A DNA stretch of 64,000 nt from Osmia lignaria lignaria. Taxonomy: Eukaryota; Arthropoda; Insecta; Hymenoptera; Megachilidae. Position numbers and translations under genes: made by a program. The notes under the pieces were generated by a model. That model was given only the letters and a program-made list of their open reading frames with translations. It ran no database searches and was not told the DNA's origin. Each line of letters opens with the position of its first letter. Position 1 is the stretch's first letter. The stretch is taken from assembly GCF_051020975.1 (NCBI RefSeq), contig NC_135042.1:5417888-5481887 (forward strand), in the 5' to 3' direction. Positions 1-14,039 of this stretch are shown piece by piece.

Positions 1-3000
1 TAACGGGCACGGGTCACAGTTTAGGCATTGAGGGGGGGGGGGCACGACACGATAATAGGAAAACACTAAATCGGGAAATTACGCTCACCCCGCGACGTCT
101 GCCACACCCGCCTGATCGATTCTGAAACGCAATTATACCGAAACAGGACGAGCCGAAACGGCAGGAAAATCGCTACGTTCCACTGGATACCACAGACGAA
201 CATTTTGATGAGGTGTCTTTGTGGTTCTCGTGTCCTCGTTAATTGACAGTCCGCGATTAACCCTTTCTACAGAATTGATTTTTTAAATTAAGAAGTTCGA
301 TCCTTCGAGTTCGATGGAAATCAATGTAAATTGAAAGAGGAAGAAATTTGAAAATGTTATTAAATTAAGGTAATATTCATCTATCGAGTTTTCAAGTTAT
401 CATCCTTTTTATGATATACTTTAATTTCTCAAATATTACTGCTCCGCTGCGGCAAGAGTAGCTTCGCGAACGTTATTCGAAACTGTCATAACCGTGGATT
501 AATTTTTAAGAGGATCCCCTTCGGTACCGGTTAATGTCGTTCTTCTTATTTCCAATTTGTAACCTCGAGTTTTCCACAAATTTGCCCACGATTACCCGAC
601 CGGACGGTTAGCCAATCTCGTGATATAATCTGTGAAATCCGTGCAATCTCACTCGTCTCAGACGAGCTCTCCTCGTCCTGGATCACGCTAACTTAATGAA
701 GTCCTTATTAACCGCGAGTTTCAAGCCGTCAGAGACGAGAAGTACTCGAACAGGCTGGAACTGCAACGATCGATCCATACTTTTACTTTACGAATCGCTT
801 CCTCCGGAAATTGAATAATTAGAAGAAGAAAAGGATGTAACAATTTTTAATAAGATTCCAATTGAAAGGATATGATTAAAAATAAATACTTCCGTCCGGA
901 AGGTCGGCGACGCACGGTATTTAAGCTCGAACATTAGAATACTTCTAATTTCTAATATTAAATATGAAAAGTAAAATACATAAAATAATTCTTAGTGCGA
1001 TCGTTAACTCCGAATGTTCCATGTTTTCTTTCATGCCTTTCTCTATTGTTAATATGCTTTGTTCCATTTGTTTATTGTACCTACAACTATTTACGTATTA
1101 ACGGTACTCAACAGCGAATGCTTTTTGTTTAATGCCACAGAAAAAACGCACATTCTTCCTCCATTTCTATTACAATACTGTACTTTTTACTGTTTGATTT
1201 TTACACAACAGAGGGATTTTTCTGCTACAGAAAAATAAGGATCTTTTATGTTTCAAGAATATGTTACATGTGTCCATTCGCATAGCATACGTAACGCGTT
1301 TCTTTTTACAAAATTGCAGAAATTTTTCTCGAGGAAATTTCAGAGGTTTCTGGACAACGTCGTCCAGTTTTCATTCGTATAAATCTACTTCTGCCGCAAC
1401 GAAGACGAGAAAGACGTACGTAATACATAAATGACGTCAGAATGGAGTCGCGAGATCGTATCTCGGATTATGAATAAAATATTATTCGTCTCGACGTGAA
1501 ACGGTATCGATTAGCTCGATTACGCTGTTCACCCTTATTTGTAATTATAATAACAAACCAATCTGGTAATCGTCTGAACCTTTATGCAACATAATTGAAT
1601 TTAAGATCGAGAATGTTAACGATTCTTTGAATCTTCCTACGGTCCTTCAGAATTTTCCATAATTTCCAGTCATTTACCAACTATCCCCGGGTAAAATACG
1701 AAGAATCACGAACTTTCAATGCCTGCTCGCATTATCTTCGCGAAGACTTTCGATCTTCGACCGAGCCGTCGTTATTAACGTCGCGATTGCTCTCCTCCAG
1801 ATTAATGGATTCTTGTTTGTCTATCGGCGGGCTACACTTCTCGCTTCCACGATCGACGGATTTTAATTAAGATCATGTGAATAGAATTGCACGGTGAACA
1901 TTGCCGCGACAAAACTCGGCTCGAATTTGAAAACGATCTATGATCGGTGATTACGAATCCACCTCCACGTTTTATTAATTTTATTCATAGCATACTCCTG
2001 GCAGGAAGAGATTGAAAAGTTCCGGACACGCATCCAACATCCAGATGCCAAGATAAACGAATTAGCCACCGCGGTAAACAGTTTAATTCACTTTACCGAA
2101 CTGCACCAACGTTCCCGCTACTCCCATCTAATTAACTTATCTTAACATCAGAATGCAATTACGATCGAACTGCGTGCACGCGAGATTGCACGACCCTTAA
2201 AATTACGTAAGTAACTTACGATTATTACGACTTTCAGCCCCCCCGGTTTCCCACGAAGCCTTCTACACTTTCAGCATCCCCTTGAGATCCGGATAAATGA
2301 ATGGAAAGTAAAATTTCTCGAGCGTTCCCCAGGCATGTATTTCGAGAGGATATAAAATTCAGTTTAATATAAACCTTCTTGTTTCACCTTTAACCAAAGA
2401 GAATTTGACAAAGATCCACGGAGATAAATATGTATAATAATTTTTCACGGGAAATGAAAAACCGACGATTTTGCATCGTTTCGGGAAAGTTTTTCCATTA
2501 CCCGGCTATGTTATTGTCCCGTGAAAACTCGACTTCGGAGATAAAGTTAGAACGTACGTTACGTTTTGTCCACGATACACCTCATCTCTTAGCAACCAAG
2601 TTCTAAACGAGAAATGGTACGGAACAATTTTGCTTAACCTTGCTAACTTTGTACCGAACCTATTTTGTATAAGCGGAGCGTAAATAGCAGTTGCAGAGAA
2701 ACGGTACGAATTTCATCCGTTCCGAAAACAGTCGTGCTTAGAAATAAAATAAAAATCTTTTCGAAACTCGAACTAAAATCTCTGAACCCTTCCTGCATAC
2801 CTCCCTTTCATCCCCAAATAATTCAACAACCCGTTGCAACGGTGATCCTTACACGACGAGCGAGCACCCTTCGCGGCACCCATCCCTCGTCGGTTCGTTG
2901 TTTTCAGACACGAAGGATTCAGTATGGAGAAGAAAAACGTAAATAATTTTCGCGTCGACGCCACGCGTGTACAGCGTAGGTTGGGAAGAAAAGGGAACAG

Positions 3001-4570
3001 GCCGTCTGCTTCGCAAAGGGTGGCCCGGGTATGCAAGTCCCCCGCTCTCGTAGCCAGCCGCGACATAGGGGTTTGCTGGGAAGAGTGGTGGTAAAAGAAG
3101 AAGTTCGCTGGGGGTGGCGAAGAAGAGGCCGGAAGAGAAAAGGAAAGGGGGAGTAGAAAGTGGAGGGAAAGGGTGGCCGATGGAAGAAACACGGGACGAG
3201 GAAGGTAGAAAGAAGGGGAGTCAGAGAACTAGAGGAGTGTCACAATAGCCTGCAGATTGGAGAGGCAGACGTACAGTCCCTGACCTGCTCGCGTACAGTC
3301 TGTCTCGATGGGCTGACACCAGTGAAATAATGCTATGCAGAAACCCTCGCTCCAATGGGAATGGGACCACCGTGTCTGACCAAACCATGGTAATACTACT
3401 TGTGTCGATACGTTACACCCTAGCGAGGGAGATTTTTAATAATAGTATAAAGTAGACCATTCAACTTCCTAATTACCTTAATAAAATTTTAATTTATAAA
3501 ATTTCCAATTAACATGGGAGAATCATGATATTGAAGCTTGAAGCATAAAACAGAGTAATTTTTGATTTGAAAGAAATTGAAATCGAACGAACACTATGAA
3601 ATTTTACTTTTAATGTGGCAAACTAAAAATGGTTGAATTTTAACGTATCAATCGGTAAAGTTTTTGCCCGTTTGTATACTGTAACGTCACATGCGTGCCA
3701 ATTGCTCAATCCCTCGGTGTGATAAACGACGAAGAAATTTCCACGCTGACGACCGTACATCGATGGTGCCCCATTCGTCACGGAAACCTCATCTTTTTTC
3801 AACAACACCAGTTTTCCATCCGAATGGCCTGCTCGTATTCGCTGCGGCCAACGAAATTGCTCGTTGCCCGAACTCACGACTCGTGTTTCCCGTTCAATCG
3901 ACAGGGTAATCTATAATAATAATATTTCATGCGAACGTTTTCGAAAACACGATGTGTTTTTTTATCCGCTTCGATTTCTATTTCATATTTCGAGGGAAAA
4001 AATTCAAGGGAACACGAATAATTCTGTCGGCACCTTATTATCTTCGTTTAATTGTTTACTCGTAGAAAAAATGATGATAAAGATAGACGTCTGGTCGGGG
4101 TTAACTATGAAATTTTGCAACTGCGGCTGGACAATATTTACTTTTCCACAAATTTCCCATCGAAAGAGCTTTCCTTTCAGCAAACGAGCTGACGTGATTT
4201 TTCAATACTCGTCAACTATGTTGCAACCCGTATCTGAATTCTACCAGTTCGATCCAATCAACCGTTTCAACTGTTTCAATGTTTCTCTCACAGTTTATGG
4301 AAAAAATGATACCATTATTTTGATACGTTTGCGACACTGTGTTGTGTACTGATGTAAATAAAATTTGATGAAAGGACTTGGTGAACTGAACCCATGCGTG
4401 GAATGAAAAAAAATATTTACTACATCCTGAACCACCAAATAAAACCTGAAATCTTAAATTTTTTTAGGAAAAAAGGGAAGAACGTTTCGATCTACATAGT
4501 CATCAATTTTCAGCAAGGAAAAATCAAAGAAGACGAAGAAGAAAAAGAAGAAATCACTCTCGTTCGTTTC
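1..4570. other. Gene-free AT-rich DNA
   Basis: No open frame here has coding character or linked splice sites. Open frames at 2665-2946 and 2773-3192 overlap on opposite strands in purine/pyrimidine-biased sequence and look like composition effects. A polypurine-rich strip lies at about 3060-3240. The stretch could be intergenic or a long intron of a gene beyond the left edge; the sequence does not decide. Confidence 0.5.
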
Positions 4571-4620
4571 TTTCTTTCAGAAGTTTCGCGAATTCTTCCA
4601 CGTGGACTCAGCCACCTCAC

Positions 4621-4815
4621 TCCCGACACTCTTCGTCCTTCTAATTTCTGGCTTCCGGTTTCCAGCGAACTTTCGGGACGAAAGTTGCATTTCCCCGTCG
4701 GTTCGGGTGCTTCGAACAGGAAGAAGTCCGTCTCGAGGTCGGTTTGGATGCCGTAGCTCTGGGGCGTAATATTGATCATGGCGTGGGCGGCTTGCAGGGG
4801 GGAGAACGGGGGTGT
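4621..4815 (-). CDS. Possible coding exon, unrecognised protein
   Basis: Read on the minus strand, this 195-bp block is open for 65 codons and has strongly G/C-biased third positions, unlike its surroundings. The peptide runs QTPPFSPLQAAHAMINITPQ and continues into an acidic, aromatic stretch (TDLETDFFLFEAPEP). It sits between a possible acceptor (TAGTGCAG, ending at 4816) and a possible donor (GGA|GTGAGG, gt at 4620-4619), both in phase 0. The acceptor lacks a good pyrimidine tract, so translation might instead begin at the in-frame ATG of MINITPQ. A second frame is open across the same block from an ATG at 4981 but has poorer codon bias. I do not recognise the protein. If real, the rest of the gene probably lies beyond the left edge, since no matching exon was found at 1-4600. 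Confidence 0.28.
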
Positions 4816-5633
4816 CTGCACTACCCCCTAGCCCCGTCATCCCGTTGCTTCTCCATCCCTCTGCCGAGGGGTGAAGTCGACTGAGGGGGGTTGAGGAGGA
4901 TGAGGGACCAGCTGAAGCGTTACAACGGGCCCACTCGTTGCATACGACCGATTCTACCCGGTGATCATTAAACGTTGACATTTAAAAATAGTCTTCTAAT
5001 CATTACTTTAATTAATTTAATACCTCCCTATTTCAAATTTATGTCTTCCTGCGAAATCAGAAGGTGTTACATTGAATTTTTCCTCAAATTCTTCCGAAAA
5101 TCTCAGAATAAATAAAGGAAGGTTCCCCTATCGATGCTTAATTACAGAAAATTTAAATTGCAGTCGAGTAGACGTCAGTCTACGTGTCTGGAGCGTATTT
5201 TTTTCCTACCCTCCCGGTTCGTTCGACTCGCTGAGAACCGCTGCGGCTCTTTCGAGATCGAAATGACAGTCTGGCCGAGAGGCGCGAGCTTTGAAAGCTC
5301 TGCTTCGGTGGGGAGGTTCGCTTGGTAGCGGTGCTGAACGATATGGGATAGTAGAGGGTGGACGTGTGTATGTGTACGCACGCGTGTATGGGAAGCTGCA
5401 CGCGCTCCTATCGAGAAGAGTAATCGTGTGAGTGCGAGCACGAGGCAAAAAACTCTTTTGCAACGGGCGAGAGAGCGAGGAGGGACGGGTACAATACAGC
5501 TTTGCAGGTGGAGGCCATAGAAAAGCCTGTCTGGCTTAAAGGGTCAGGCCTCGGACGAATTCACGATCCCGCGTATCGTCGTATCGCTCAAGAGGGTAAA
5601 AAGGGAGACGTATCGCAAGTAATAACCCGATGA

Positions 5634-5795
5634 TTAACCCTTTGCTCTCCTATCATTCGTTAACTCGTATACCGATTCTCACCAGGCTACCTAAATAAAC
5701 CTACCCTTTAAGAATTTTTCTGTACGATTTGAAAATAAATTACTTTTATGACAGGGCGCGCTGGTAATTAAGATCCTTCGATACCAATGGGTTAA
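5634..5795. mobile_element. Small TTAA-flanked inverted-repeat element
   Basis: The left end reads TTAACCCTTTGCTC and the right end reads ATACCAATGGGTTAA. In reverse complement the right end begins TTAACCCATTG, matching the left end at 10 of the first 11 bases. At 162 bp it is close in length to two better-matched elements at 56,242 and 63,168 and shares their TTAACCC..GGGTTAA ends. TTAA targets with short CCC-starting ends are typical of piggyBac-type non-autonomous elements. The assignment rests on ends and size only. Confidence 0.4.
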
Positions 5796-6087
5796 TTGAA
5801 TTTAGACGATAAACGGTCTTCTTTCTGATATTTTTCATACCTTTTTATACCATGATTCAGGGAACTGGTTCAATGTTAACGAAATAACGTTACGTAACCA
5901 GACGGCTGGGATTTATTCGATCCCGAAGGAGGAAGTTAGTGGAACATAGAATTTATGTAACCGAATGTGTACCTGCAGTTACGTTCGCGCTGAGTTGACT
6001 TGTTATGAAACTACATAAATTGTGAAGTTAATGCGGGTGGTTATCGATGCACGGGATGTTTAAATGAATTCATTTAGACCCTCAGTG

Positions 6088-6109
6088 TTTTTTTTTTTTT
6101 TTTTTTTTT
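6088..6109. repeat. Poly(T) tract, 22 bases
   Basis: An uninterrupted run of T. It may be the tail of a minus-strand retroposed sequence, but no body or target duplication is visible. Confidence 0.8.
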
Positions 6110-8401
6110 CAATTTTAATTAGAATTTCTTATCAACAGTGTGGCCCAACTTCAATTGTAAAATGTATAATTTTAATTTATTCATAAATCGGTATTAAAAA
6201 GAAATCAAACGAATCTTTGAAAATGAAACGGAAACAATACAACAGAGGTAAAGATGATAAACTCGATCCGTAAATCGTTCGTATCTGAACATACAGGAAG
6301 AAGCGTAGATAATAAAACAACAGCATAAGTCCTGCATACACTCCAGACGACAGGTCAACAATCAAATTCATTCGACAATGGAATGGTTGTACACACGTGT
6401 GAGCACAGCGTTGTGTATCGTTGAGTATCGATAATCTGACGAGAGAGTTTTCGCTTTAATTCCATCAATCCGACGACGCGTTGTTAATTGGCTATTCAGT
6501 TTCCGGGCCGCGTCCACGGTATCCCCCGTTCACCGGAAATGTAATTATTATTTCTCACGATATCGGAAGTAAACCGGTTAGTTAGCCGGGGGATACAAGC
6601 GTCGATGAGCGACGACGCATGAAAAACTGCCGGAAAATTGAGTTTTCCAGCCAGCGAGACGCGATAGCGGACCAAGAAAATAAAGTTCTCGCCGGATCGT
6701 CGATATAACGGAGATGCATGGTGCGTGATTAAAAAATTTTTTCCTTCCTTTCTACCCTTTTTTCCCATCCCTTTTTACGCGCACGTGGAACGCACTGTTT
6801 GAAGTTTAATTACAGCCTCGTAGCGTCGAAGGCTTTGATGCTGAAAGAGAGACGGACGGAGAGTGCTATGACGATTGTATTGCACCTTCGTTTTCTATCT
6901 AATCGTTGAAATTTTATTTCATTTTTTTTTTCCATTACCTACGTCTGTAACTCCGTTGAAAGTTGAATAAAATAAAAATTTCAACGCCGAATCCGAGGCT
7001 GGTTACAAACGAAAAGAAGAAACAACACATGATGGAGGAATGTAACTGTTCGATGCACGCGGGGTTAAAAAGCACGGTCACGGGAACCGCGTGTGTGCTT
7101 CTCCCCCATAAATCCAGTGTTTTCGCGAAAAATAACGAAGAAAGAGAGAGTTTGCGGCGCGAAATGTCGGGGGTTGAACGAGGCACCCCATGAGGCGAAG
7201 CGTAGGACAAAAGGGCGCGTAGACCCCCGTGGTTCAGACCTTTCCAATTACCGTCCTCTCTCTACACCTCCTCTACCGTGTACGTAGGTGTTTCATTAAT
7301 TTTAATTAAATATTTTTCATTCTCAGACCCCGGCACGAATAAAGTCGTCGAACTACCGGAAACCCTGATTGTACACTATGTTTCGCGGTTGTAATCGGTG
7401 TCGTTGATGGCGGCCGGTTATCTCGCAATTTCGTTGAAATAAAATCGAGAATCATACGGTGTCCGGCGGTGAAAAAATATCCGGACCGTTTAATTACACC
7501 GTTTGCCAGCTACGCTGGCGATATTCGTGGATGTGTATCGATCGAATGCTTCGAGCCGGGCGATAATTAAGAGCAGCCGGCTCTGAAAGAACGCTTTGAC
7601 GACCGTTGCCGGAGAAATTAGCGACGCTAATTAGAGATGACGAACGATCGCGGTGTCCATTTTATAGCGAAGGATCAGCCGGAAACTTTCACGGTACAGA
7701 GCTGTTCTTAACGTGTTAAAGGATCTTTGATAGGTTTGAAAACGATTTCTGAAATTTAAAAAATTTTTCCAAGGACTTAATGGCAGCCAAGATTTTAAGT
7801 TCAATTTAAGGGTGGTTTTTTGAAAATTATAAACTGAAAATAAAATCTTGTCGATAATTTTAAATATGAAAATATAGAAGAAAAGATATTGGCGGTGCAG
7901 GAGTTTAATTTAGGTCAAGATGAATAGTGAAGTGATTGACCTGAATAAAAAGGAAAGCACCCCTTTCAGATACTTTAGAGGAAAGTTTATTTCTAAATAT
8001 TCTAATTCTAACTCGAGTTTTATTCTCCCCTCGAGTCGACCGAAATAGATGCGAAGATACGATTGATTTCGACGTCTTCCGGCGAGCGCATTAAATGTGC
8101 ATCAGGAATCGCGAGTGCACCAGGAATTACGTCGGCTGCGAGGAGGAACGGATCGATGAGAAACTGATCGGTATGCCGAACACGCGACGTCTAAACCGAC
8201 GATTATCATATTTATGATGTCTTCCCCGTTTCAAGGAGAGAGACACCGATAGGACTGGCTTATACACAGGATTTCAACGTCGATCCCTTTCGCATTTTCC
8301 GCTACGGGACGTTCCCTGTGATTGAATAATTAAACCGTGATCGAATTAAATCGAGCCATTAACGTGGGATCGTTTTTCGTTCCAACGACGCTACGAGAAT
8401 G

Positions 8402-8404
<3 letters not shown>

Positions 8405-8434
<30 letters not shown>
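8405..8434. repeat. Poly(A) tract, 30 bases
   Basis: An uninterrupted A run preceded by GAATGTAT. It creates spurious poly-Lys and poly-Phe open frames on the two strands. No retroposon body is recognised upstream. Confidence 0.85.
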
Positions 8435-8437
<3 letters not shown>

Positions 8438-8639
8438 GACGAAGAAAAAGGGAAAATTCCTACGGACATTTCTTCCGGAACTAATTATCCCGAGTGACGA
8501 GCGGCTACATCTTAATCTGATTTTCCTATCATTAATTACCGATACATTGCGGTCGTTATCGATTTTATCGCGGTTTACATTCACTCTTTTTTCTTGGAAC
8601 ACGATTGGCTGTTCCTTTAGAATATCATGATCGGTGAAT

Positions 8640-9190
8640 AAATTTCTCTCTTAAATATTTGCCGAAGCAATTAACATGTTTATTCTTAGTGCTAATTAAA
8701 CTATATTTACACCTGGGAGACTAGCTAAAATATCAAATGCGATATTATCTATGATCCTTCTGTCATTCTACTACTAACCAAGTAACAATCAACGTTAATT
8801 AATAATATCCCCATAGATTCGTGTAATCGCAATTAAATTGAAAAGCCACAAACATAATACTGTTTATTGGCACGGAACAATTGATACAGAGGCGGATCGA
8901 AGGGCGTTTTATATCGCCAAAACCGAGAAATAACAAGTCATAACAAACACGGAACGCAAGGTTATCGATAACGAGTTAATTAACGCGTCTGGACCGTGTC
9001 GTATTAATTAACGTTATTGACACCCATTAACGAACGATTCGATCGATCACCCGTTAATGACGAATGTCTGTGTTACGAATACGGAAAATTTATTTAGCCG
9101 TGTGAAAAGCACGCGAGCCCGCTAGTAATTAATTTCAATGAATTTTCACCTAACCACCCGGTTGACGCGTTAAGCAGCCCAGTAATAAGG
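8640..9190. promoter_or_regulatory. TAATTA-rich block, possible enhancer
   Basis: Words of the TTAATTAA, ATTAATTA and TAATTA type recur here (for example around 8698, 8800, 8973, 9004 and 9128), mixed with CGATCGAT and CGTTAATG words. Such words are cores of homeodomain sites, and clustering is common in insect developmental enhancers. AT-rich DNA contains many by chance, so this is a weak regulatory guess. Confidence 0.25.
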
Positions 9191-12100
9191 CAGCTCCTAG
9201 TTAACTGGAACACGCGAAATCTTCTGAAGAGAAAAAACCCAGAACACGACGCTTATACATTTTTATTAAAAAAATTTCCACAACAATTATTTGCAAATTG
9301 AAAAAACAATAATTGTTTTATTTCAGAAAAAAAGTAGACTGTTGAATTTCCAAAAAAAATTTACATTTTCGTCGGAAAATTTGCACGATTTCCAAGCAAT
9401 GGTAACAACCGTGGTAAGAAAGAAACAGCACGCGTGTAGTCGAGTGAAAAGGTAGTGGAACGGCTGGTTGGTAACAAAATCCACGGTAACAACGAAGGGG
9501 CGTTTTGAGAGAGGCTCGTGAGAAATCAAGGCGGAAAACCACGTAACCGCGAAATCGTTTGAACGTGCCTATATCAGCGTCCTGCTGGGTTTGCGCATTT
9601 TTTTCCTTTTTTTTTTTTTGCACGCAGTTTTAAGCGTTGTCACGCTGCCAGTATCCCTATGAATGTTTCATGAGCTGCTGCTTTAACGTGACCCGTGAAA
9701 ATACATGCGTCTACCTATTTACCCGTCGCGAACCTCGGTAAATCATTGTCTCACCTGTCGACAGCAGTCTTTTGATTTACCTTCGAAAAATGTATCGAGT
9801 TCGCGGAGGCAGTTAAGAAGAGAGAGGAGAAAGTAAATTTTTAATATTAATAACGTAAGGAAGCAACTTGAAGCGAAAAAAAAAAAAAAATTGTCTAGTC
9901 GAATGTCGAAGCGGAAAAAAGAATTAGATCGTGTCATCGAATCGGAATCGAATCGAATCCAACCGAGGCACAAAGTAAGTATCGGATATATTGCACGAAT
10001 TGCTCTACGACCATCTTTCGAGAATTCCTTTGTAAGCACAAGACTCTTCGACGCAGGCAACTCGAGCCACGGAAACGAATCTCCAAACAACGCCGACGAA
10101 ACGTTACGCCAACCTTTTCGAATCCTTTCCATCAATATCTACAACCTTCTTTTCCGCTGGTAATTCGAGAAAGTTCATTTAAAATCAAGTGAAAAATTTT
10201 GGATGAAAGTGAAATGTGCTTCTTATCGGAAATCAATCGATACGATTTGTTCGCAGCCAGTTTGCCAACAATTCCAGCGGGAAAATCGCATGCAGACTGG
10301 AAATGTCGTGATACAGCTAACAAGAAGGTTCATGCTCGACACCTGATGCACGCTCCCGGTATCGTTGTACACGAGTCGCTTCTACAGGGACGTTAATAAT
10401 CCGCGTCGCGACGCGTTGCGTACAGCTGCTATTTGCATTCCTACGCCTGAAGTTGTTGCCCGGCTGAATAATGCGCGATCCACGCTACTGGAGATGTATC
10501 GATAGCGTAGTTACTGACCGACCAAACTGATCCGCGATGCGTCATTAATTACCAAAGCTTCCGGATGATTCACACTAGGGATGTGCGAGTAGATTTTGCA
10601 GATACTTATTGCAAGTATTAACAATCGGGTCAGGTCGGATAAAGTCGAACAGATTCGGACAAACTTCCGCTGAATAAAATCGGCTCAAGGGCACATTTTT
10701 TCCAATCTTTCATGATATCAATTCTTCTTGAATAATATACAATAATTGAAACATCGATTTCTATGTTTAATCCCAGCTTTGCATTGTCAATTGAAGAGAT
10801 AAAGCAAAGAACCGCGTGCTGTTTGGTAAGCGCGAGACATTGTAAATTTATCTTGTCACGGGCCATCTGACGCGACGAGAAAGAAAATCGAATATCCGGG
10901 GAGAACAATTAACAATCTTGAATACTGTACAAAGTGGTTGTTTGAAATAGTGCCTGCAAGATAAATGGAAGTTCGCCATGGACGCATCTCCGATATTATT
11001 TGCCCGACGATTTCGCTTCGAATGAGAAATGGACTAAAGTAAGAGATTACTTTTGGTACCATGGTAAACCATGTAGCGTATAAACGTTTCAAATATGTGC
11101 AATTATCTATTATTAATGAATGGTACAAACTTTTTGTGCGACAGAAAAAAAAAAAAGAAATTTAATTCAATGGATGTGACATAGCGAGTGTAGGGAGATG
11201 GAGTCAAAGCGATGGGAAAAAGAGAGAAAGCGAAGGATGCGAGTTGCGAGGCGGCTTAAATATTCATCCGAGATCAATCGAGTAGGTTTGCAATTTTAAA
11301 CCGTTTGTACTGCACAAGCGAGCCGAAATAAACTATCGGCTACTTCATTTTACATGAAACTTTCTTTTTTTTTATTTGTTCCTTTTTTCGTCTGCACTCC
11401 TATGAAATCCTCTGTCCACCGGCGAGATTAAGGTGCAAATAGAATTTTAGAGTAGTTAGAAGAGCGTTTGAAAACGAACAGTTTCCTTGCCAGCGAGAAG
11501 GTATTAGCTTACGTAGCTCGCGAGAAGAACAAGTTGCAGCAATATTTATTTCATTTTGAATAGTTTTTCAATTCCTAACGTTCAATTTTAAACGCGTCTT
11601 TTCTTTTGCAACCTTACGACAATCCCGAGAGAAAGACAATCTTCAGGGACCGGAAGAAGAGGATACCATTCACGAGTTTAATTATCATGTAACCGGATCC
11701 TCGTCGTTCTCCAGGAAAAGTAGGACGAGCAATAAAGGAATCCGAGGGTGGAAGTTATCGAAATTCATATTTACCCGGATTCCTTTTGCAGGAATGAATA
11801 TTAATCAAAACAACGTTTAGAAGAAGCACATCGCCGGAAAAAATGGGGATTCCCTCTGCAATCGCGACGAATGCTAAGGGGAGGAAATAATCGTTCGAGC
11901 CGTGATAATTAGAACGAGAAAACTTTTCCTCGACGGACAGATATTTGCATAAACGAATGATTATTTTATTTATCCTTTGAAGCATATGCAATGGCGTAAT
12001 TAGGGGTGGATTGGGGAACCTTCATTATTATAAAATTAGAAAATTCCAAAGTTCCTTAATTCTAAAATTTGGGTAACAATTTTGCTGCAATTACTGTCTC

Positions 12101-13528
12101 TTATCCTATCCTCATATTTCTAGAAACATTATATTTTTCGTGCATCTCGCCAGTGATTTTCTTGATTTTGCTTTCTGTCTTGGCCCGCTGCACCCTCGCA
12201 ACCCTTGTGATTCGTATCTGAGGTGTAACGATGCACTCGAGGACGATGCCGTATCATTTTATTCGTTTCCCCGTTCTTTCTCCTCCATTTTATACCATCT
12301 GAACCATGATCCACGGAGCCAGAGCGGAAAATTGGCTTCCCGTGGAATCCGCGCGTTCGACCAAACTCGTCGCTTATTCGTTTATCGGGAAAGTCTCGAT
12401 TTTCATTATTTTTTTTTTATCCCCTCCTCCACCGCCTCTCCGTTTCCCATTTTATTTTATTTTTCACGTACCCGTTATCGAGCGGGGCTCGTCTTCGATA
12501 AGCGTACGTTTTTCACGCGTCGAAACAGAAACGCGATTCCTATCTCTGGCGCGAGACAAACGATGCCGATCGCACGGCTGCGATTTCCGCTCGCTCGAAT
12601 CCGTCGGAATTTTTCGTCGAATCGGATCGCAGTCATATTTTCAATTGATTCGTGACCAGCGTGGAAAGAAGACTACGAGCGATGAAATATCTCCGCGTCG
12701 ATTTTCCTCGTCTTTAAAAAAATTTCAACCCCCGCAACGAATCGGGGCTTTGAAAATTCCTGAGAAAAATTTCTATGTATTTTTTATACGACCGTGAACG
12801 ATATTCAAATTGCTCAAAGAAGTGCGACGATAGAGGGTAGTGGCAAGGGAGGCAAGAAAAAGACGAGCTGACCGAAGGGAAGAAAAGCACGATCACGATT
12901 AGGAGCAAGGGAGCAGCTTAAAGAACACAGAGTAAAACAGAGAAAAAGTTAAAGAATCGTGAGAAAAAGAAGAGAAGGGAAAAGTGTCTGAGGGGGGTGG
13001 ATGGTATAAGATAGAGTAAGCGAACGAGTGGAAACGAGCGCATCGGGGAAAGAAGCACAGAAGGGAGCAGACTATAATAGAGACTGAAAAAAAGAAAGAA
13101 CTAGCAAGAGAAACAAGGAGGCTGGCTCGCTAGACGAACGGAGAGAGGAAATGAAAAAAAAAAAAAAAAGAAGAATGATGAAGAAGAAGAAGAGAGAAAG
13201 AGACGTGACGCGTGGCATCACGTGGTGTATTGATCGTCGCGCAGCATCCACGAGAGCCATTCCGGCTGCCAACCTTCCTACCTACCCCAAGCACTACCCC
13301 TTTCCCTCATCCCCATCCCTAACCCCACCCACTTTCCTCCAGACCACCATTCTCCTCTAACCTCCTCCTCCTCCTACTCTACTTCACCCTGTTCCATACT
13401 CTGCTCCTGCAACAAACCACCCCTTGCCACGGGCTGCCAGTGCCACCGACCAACCCCCCCTCCCCCCTCCCTGCTCGCCAAGCCCCCGGCGAAACCCCGT
13501 CAGACATCCATCGTCGTGTATCCAGCGA

Positions 13529-13553
13529 GTTAATTATTAAATGCATCGTCGTG
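13529..13553 (+). repeat. Direct repeat 1, copy a
   Basis: Twenty-five bases beginning GTTAATTATTAAATGC and ending CGTCGTG recur without mismatch at 14,040-14,064. Looser similarity continues for about 20 bases (CCTGCCAGCCCCTGCA here, TCTGTCGGTCTCTGCA there). Confidence 0.8.
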
Positions 13554-14039
13554 CCTGCCAGCCCCTGCAATACACCTCCCCTACGCGTCCTTCCGCCACC
13601 CTTTCTCTCCTTCCACCCCCGTCTCGATGTTCTCGCTGGAACCGATTCACGTACAGTCACTTCATCTTCCGGAACCGGTGTAAATGCTGGAAAGGAACGG
13701 TCGATTGAGAAGTTTCGGTTATCGAGCCGCTCGAGGGATCGATCCTCTTGCGTAACGACTGGAAACCCCGAACCGACCACCCCTTCGCGACGTCTGACTT
13801 TCGATTACAGGGAAACTGGACCTCTGCTTAGAATTCCTCAAGATTCGAGACTTAACGGGTGAAACGGCGATTTGAAACTGAAGAAACGGGGTTCGAAGGT
13901 GAAAAGATCACTTGGAAAAATTTAAAATTTTAATATTATCTAAGCTAGTCGGTAATTTAGAATGATAATTGTGATCTCGACTTGATTTAATTGGAACACG
14001 ATTTCAGCGGATGACTTGCCAACGAAACAGGCGCACCAG

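Larger units (their letters stand above)
4982..13000. other. Gene-free DNA with AT-rich regulatory-like blocks
   Basis: No supported gene. A CpG-richer stretch at about 5160-5560 could be a promoter or 5' UTR for the possible minus-strand exon to its left. Other contents are a TTAA inverted-repeat element (5634-5795), a 22-T tract (6088-6109), a 30-A tract (8405-8434) and a TAATTA-rich block (about 8640-9190). Open frames at 12140-12797 overlap in several frames and have no splice-linked partner. Confidence 0.45.

Noticed and set aside
12140..12797. Plus-strand frames of 171 and 163 codons
   Set aside because: They overlap in different frames over pyrimidine-rich sequence, with runs of Phe and Ser typical of composition rather than a protein.
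13379..13862. Overlapping open frames of 133 and 140 codons on opposite strands
   Set aside because: Both owe their length to a C-rich stretch, neither shows codon bias, and no paired splice sites were found.
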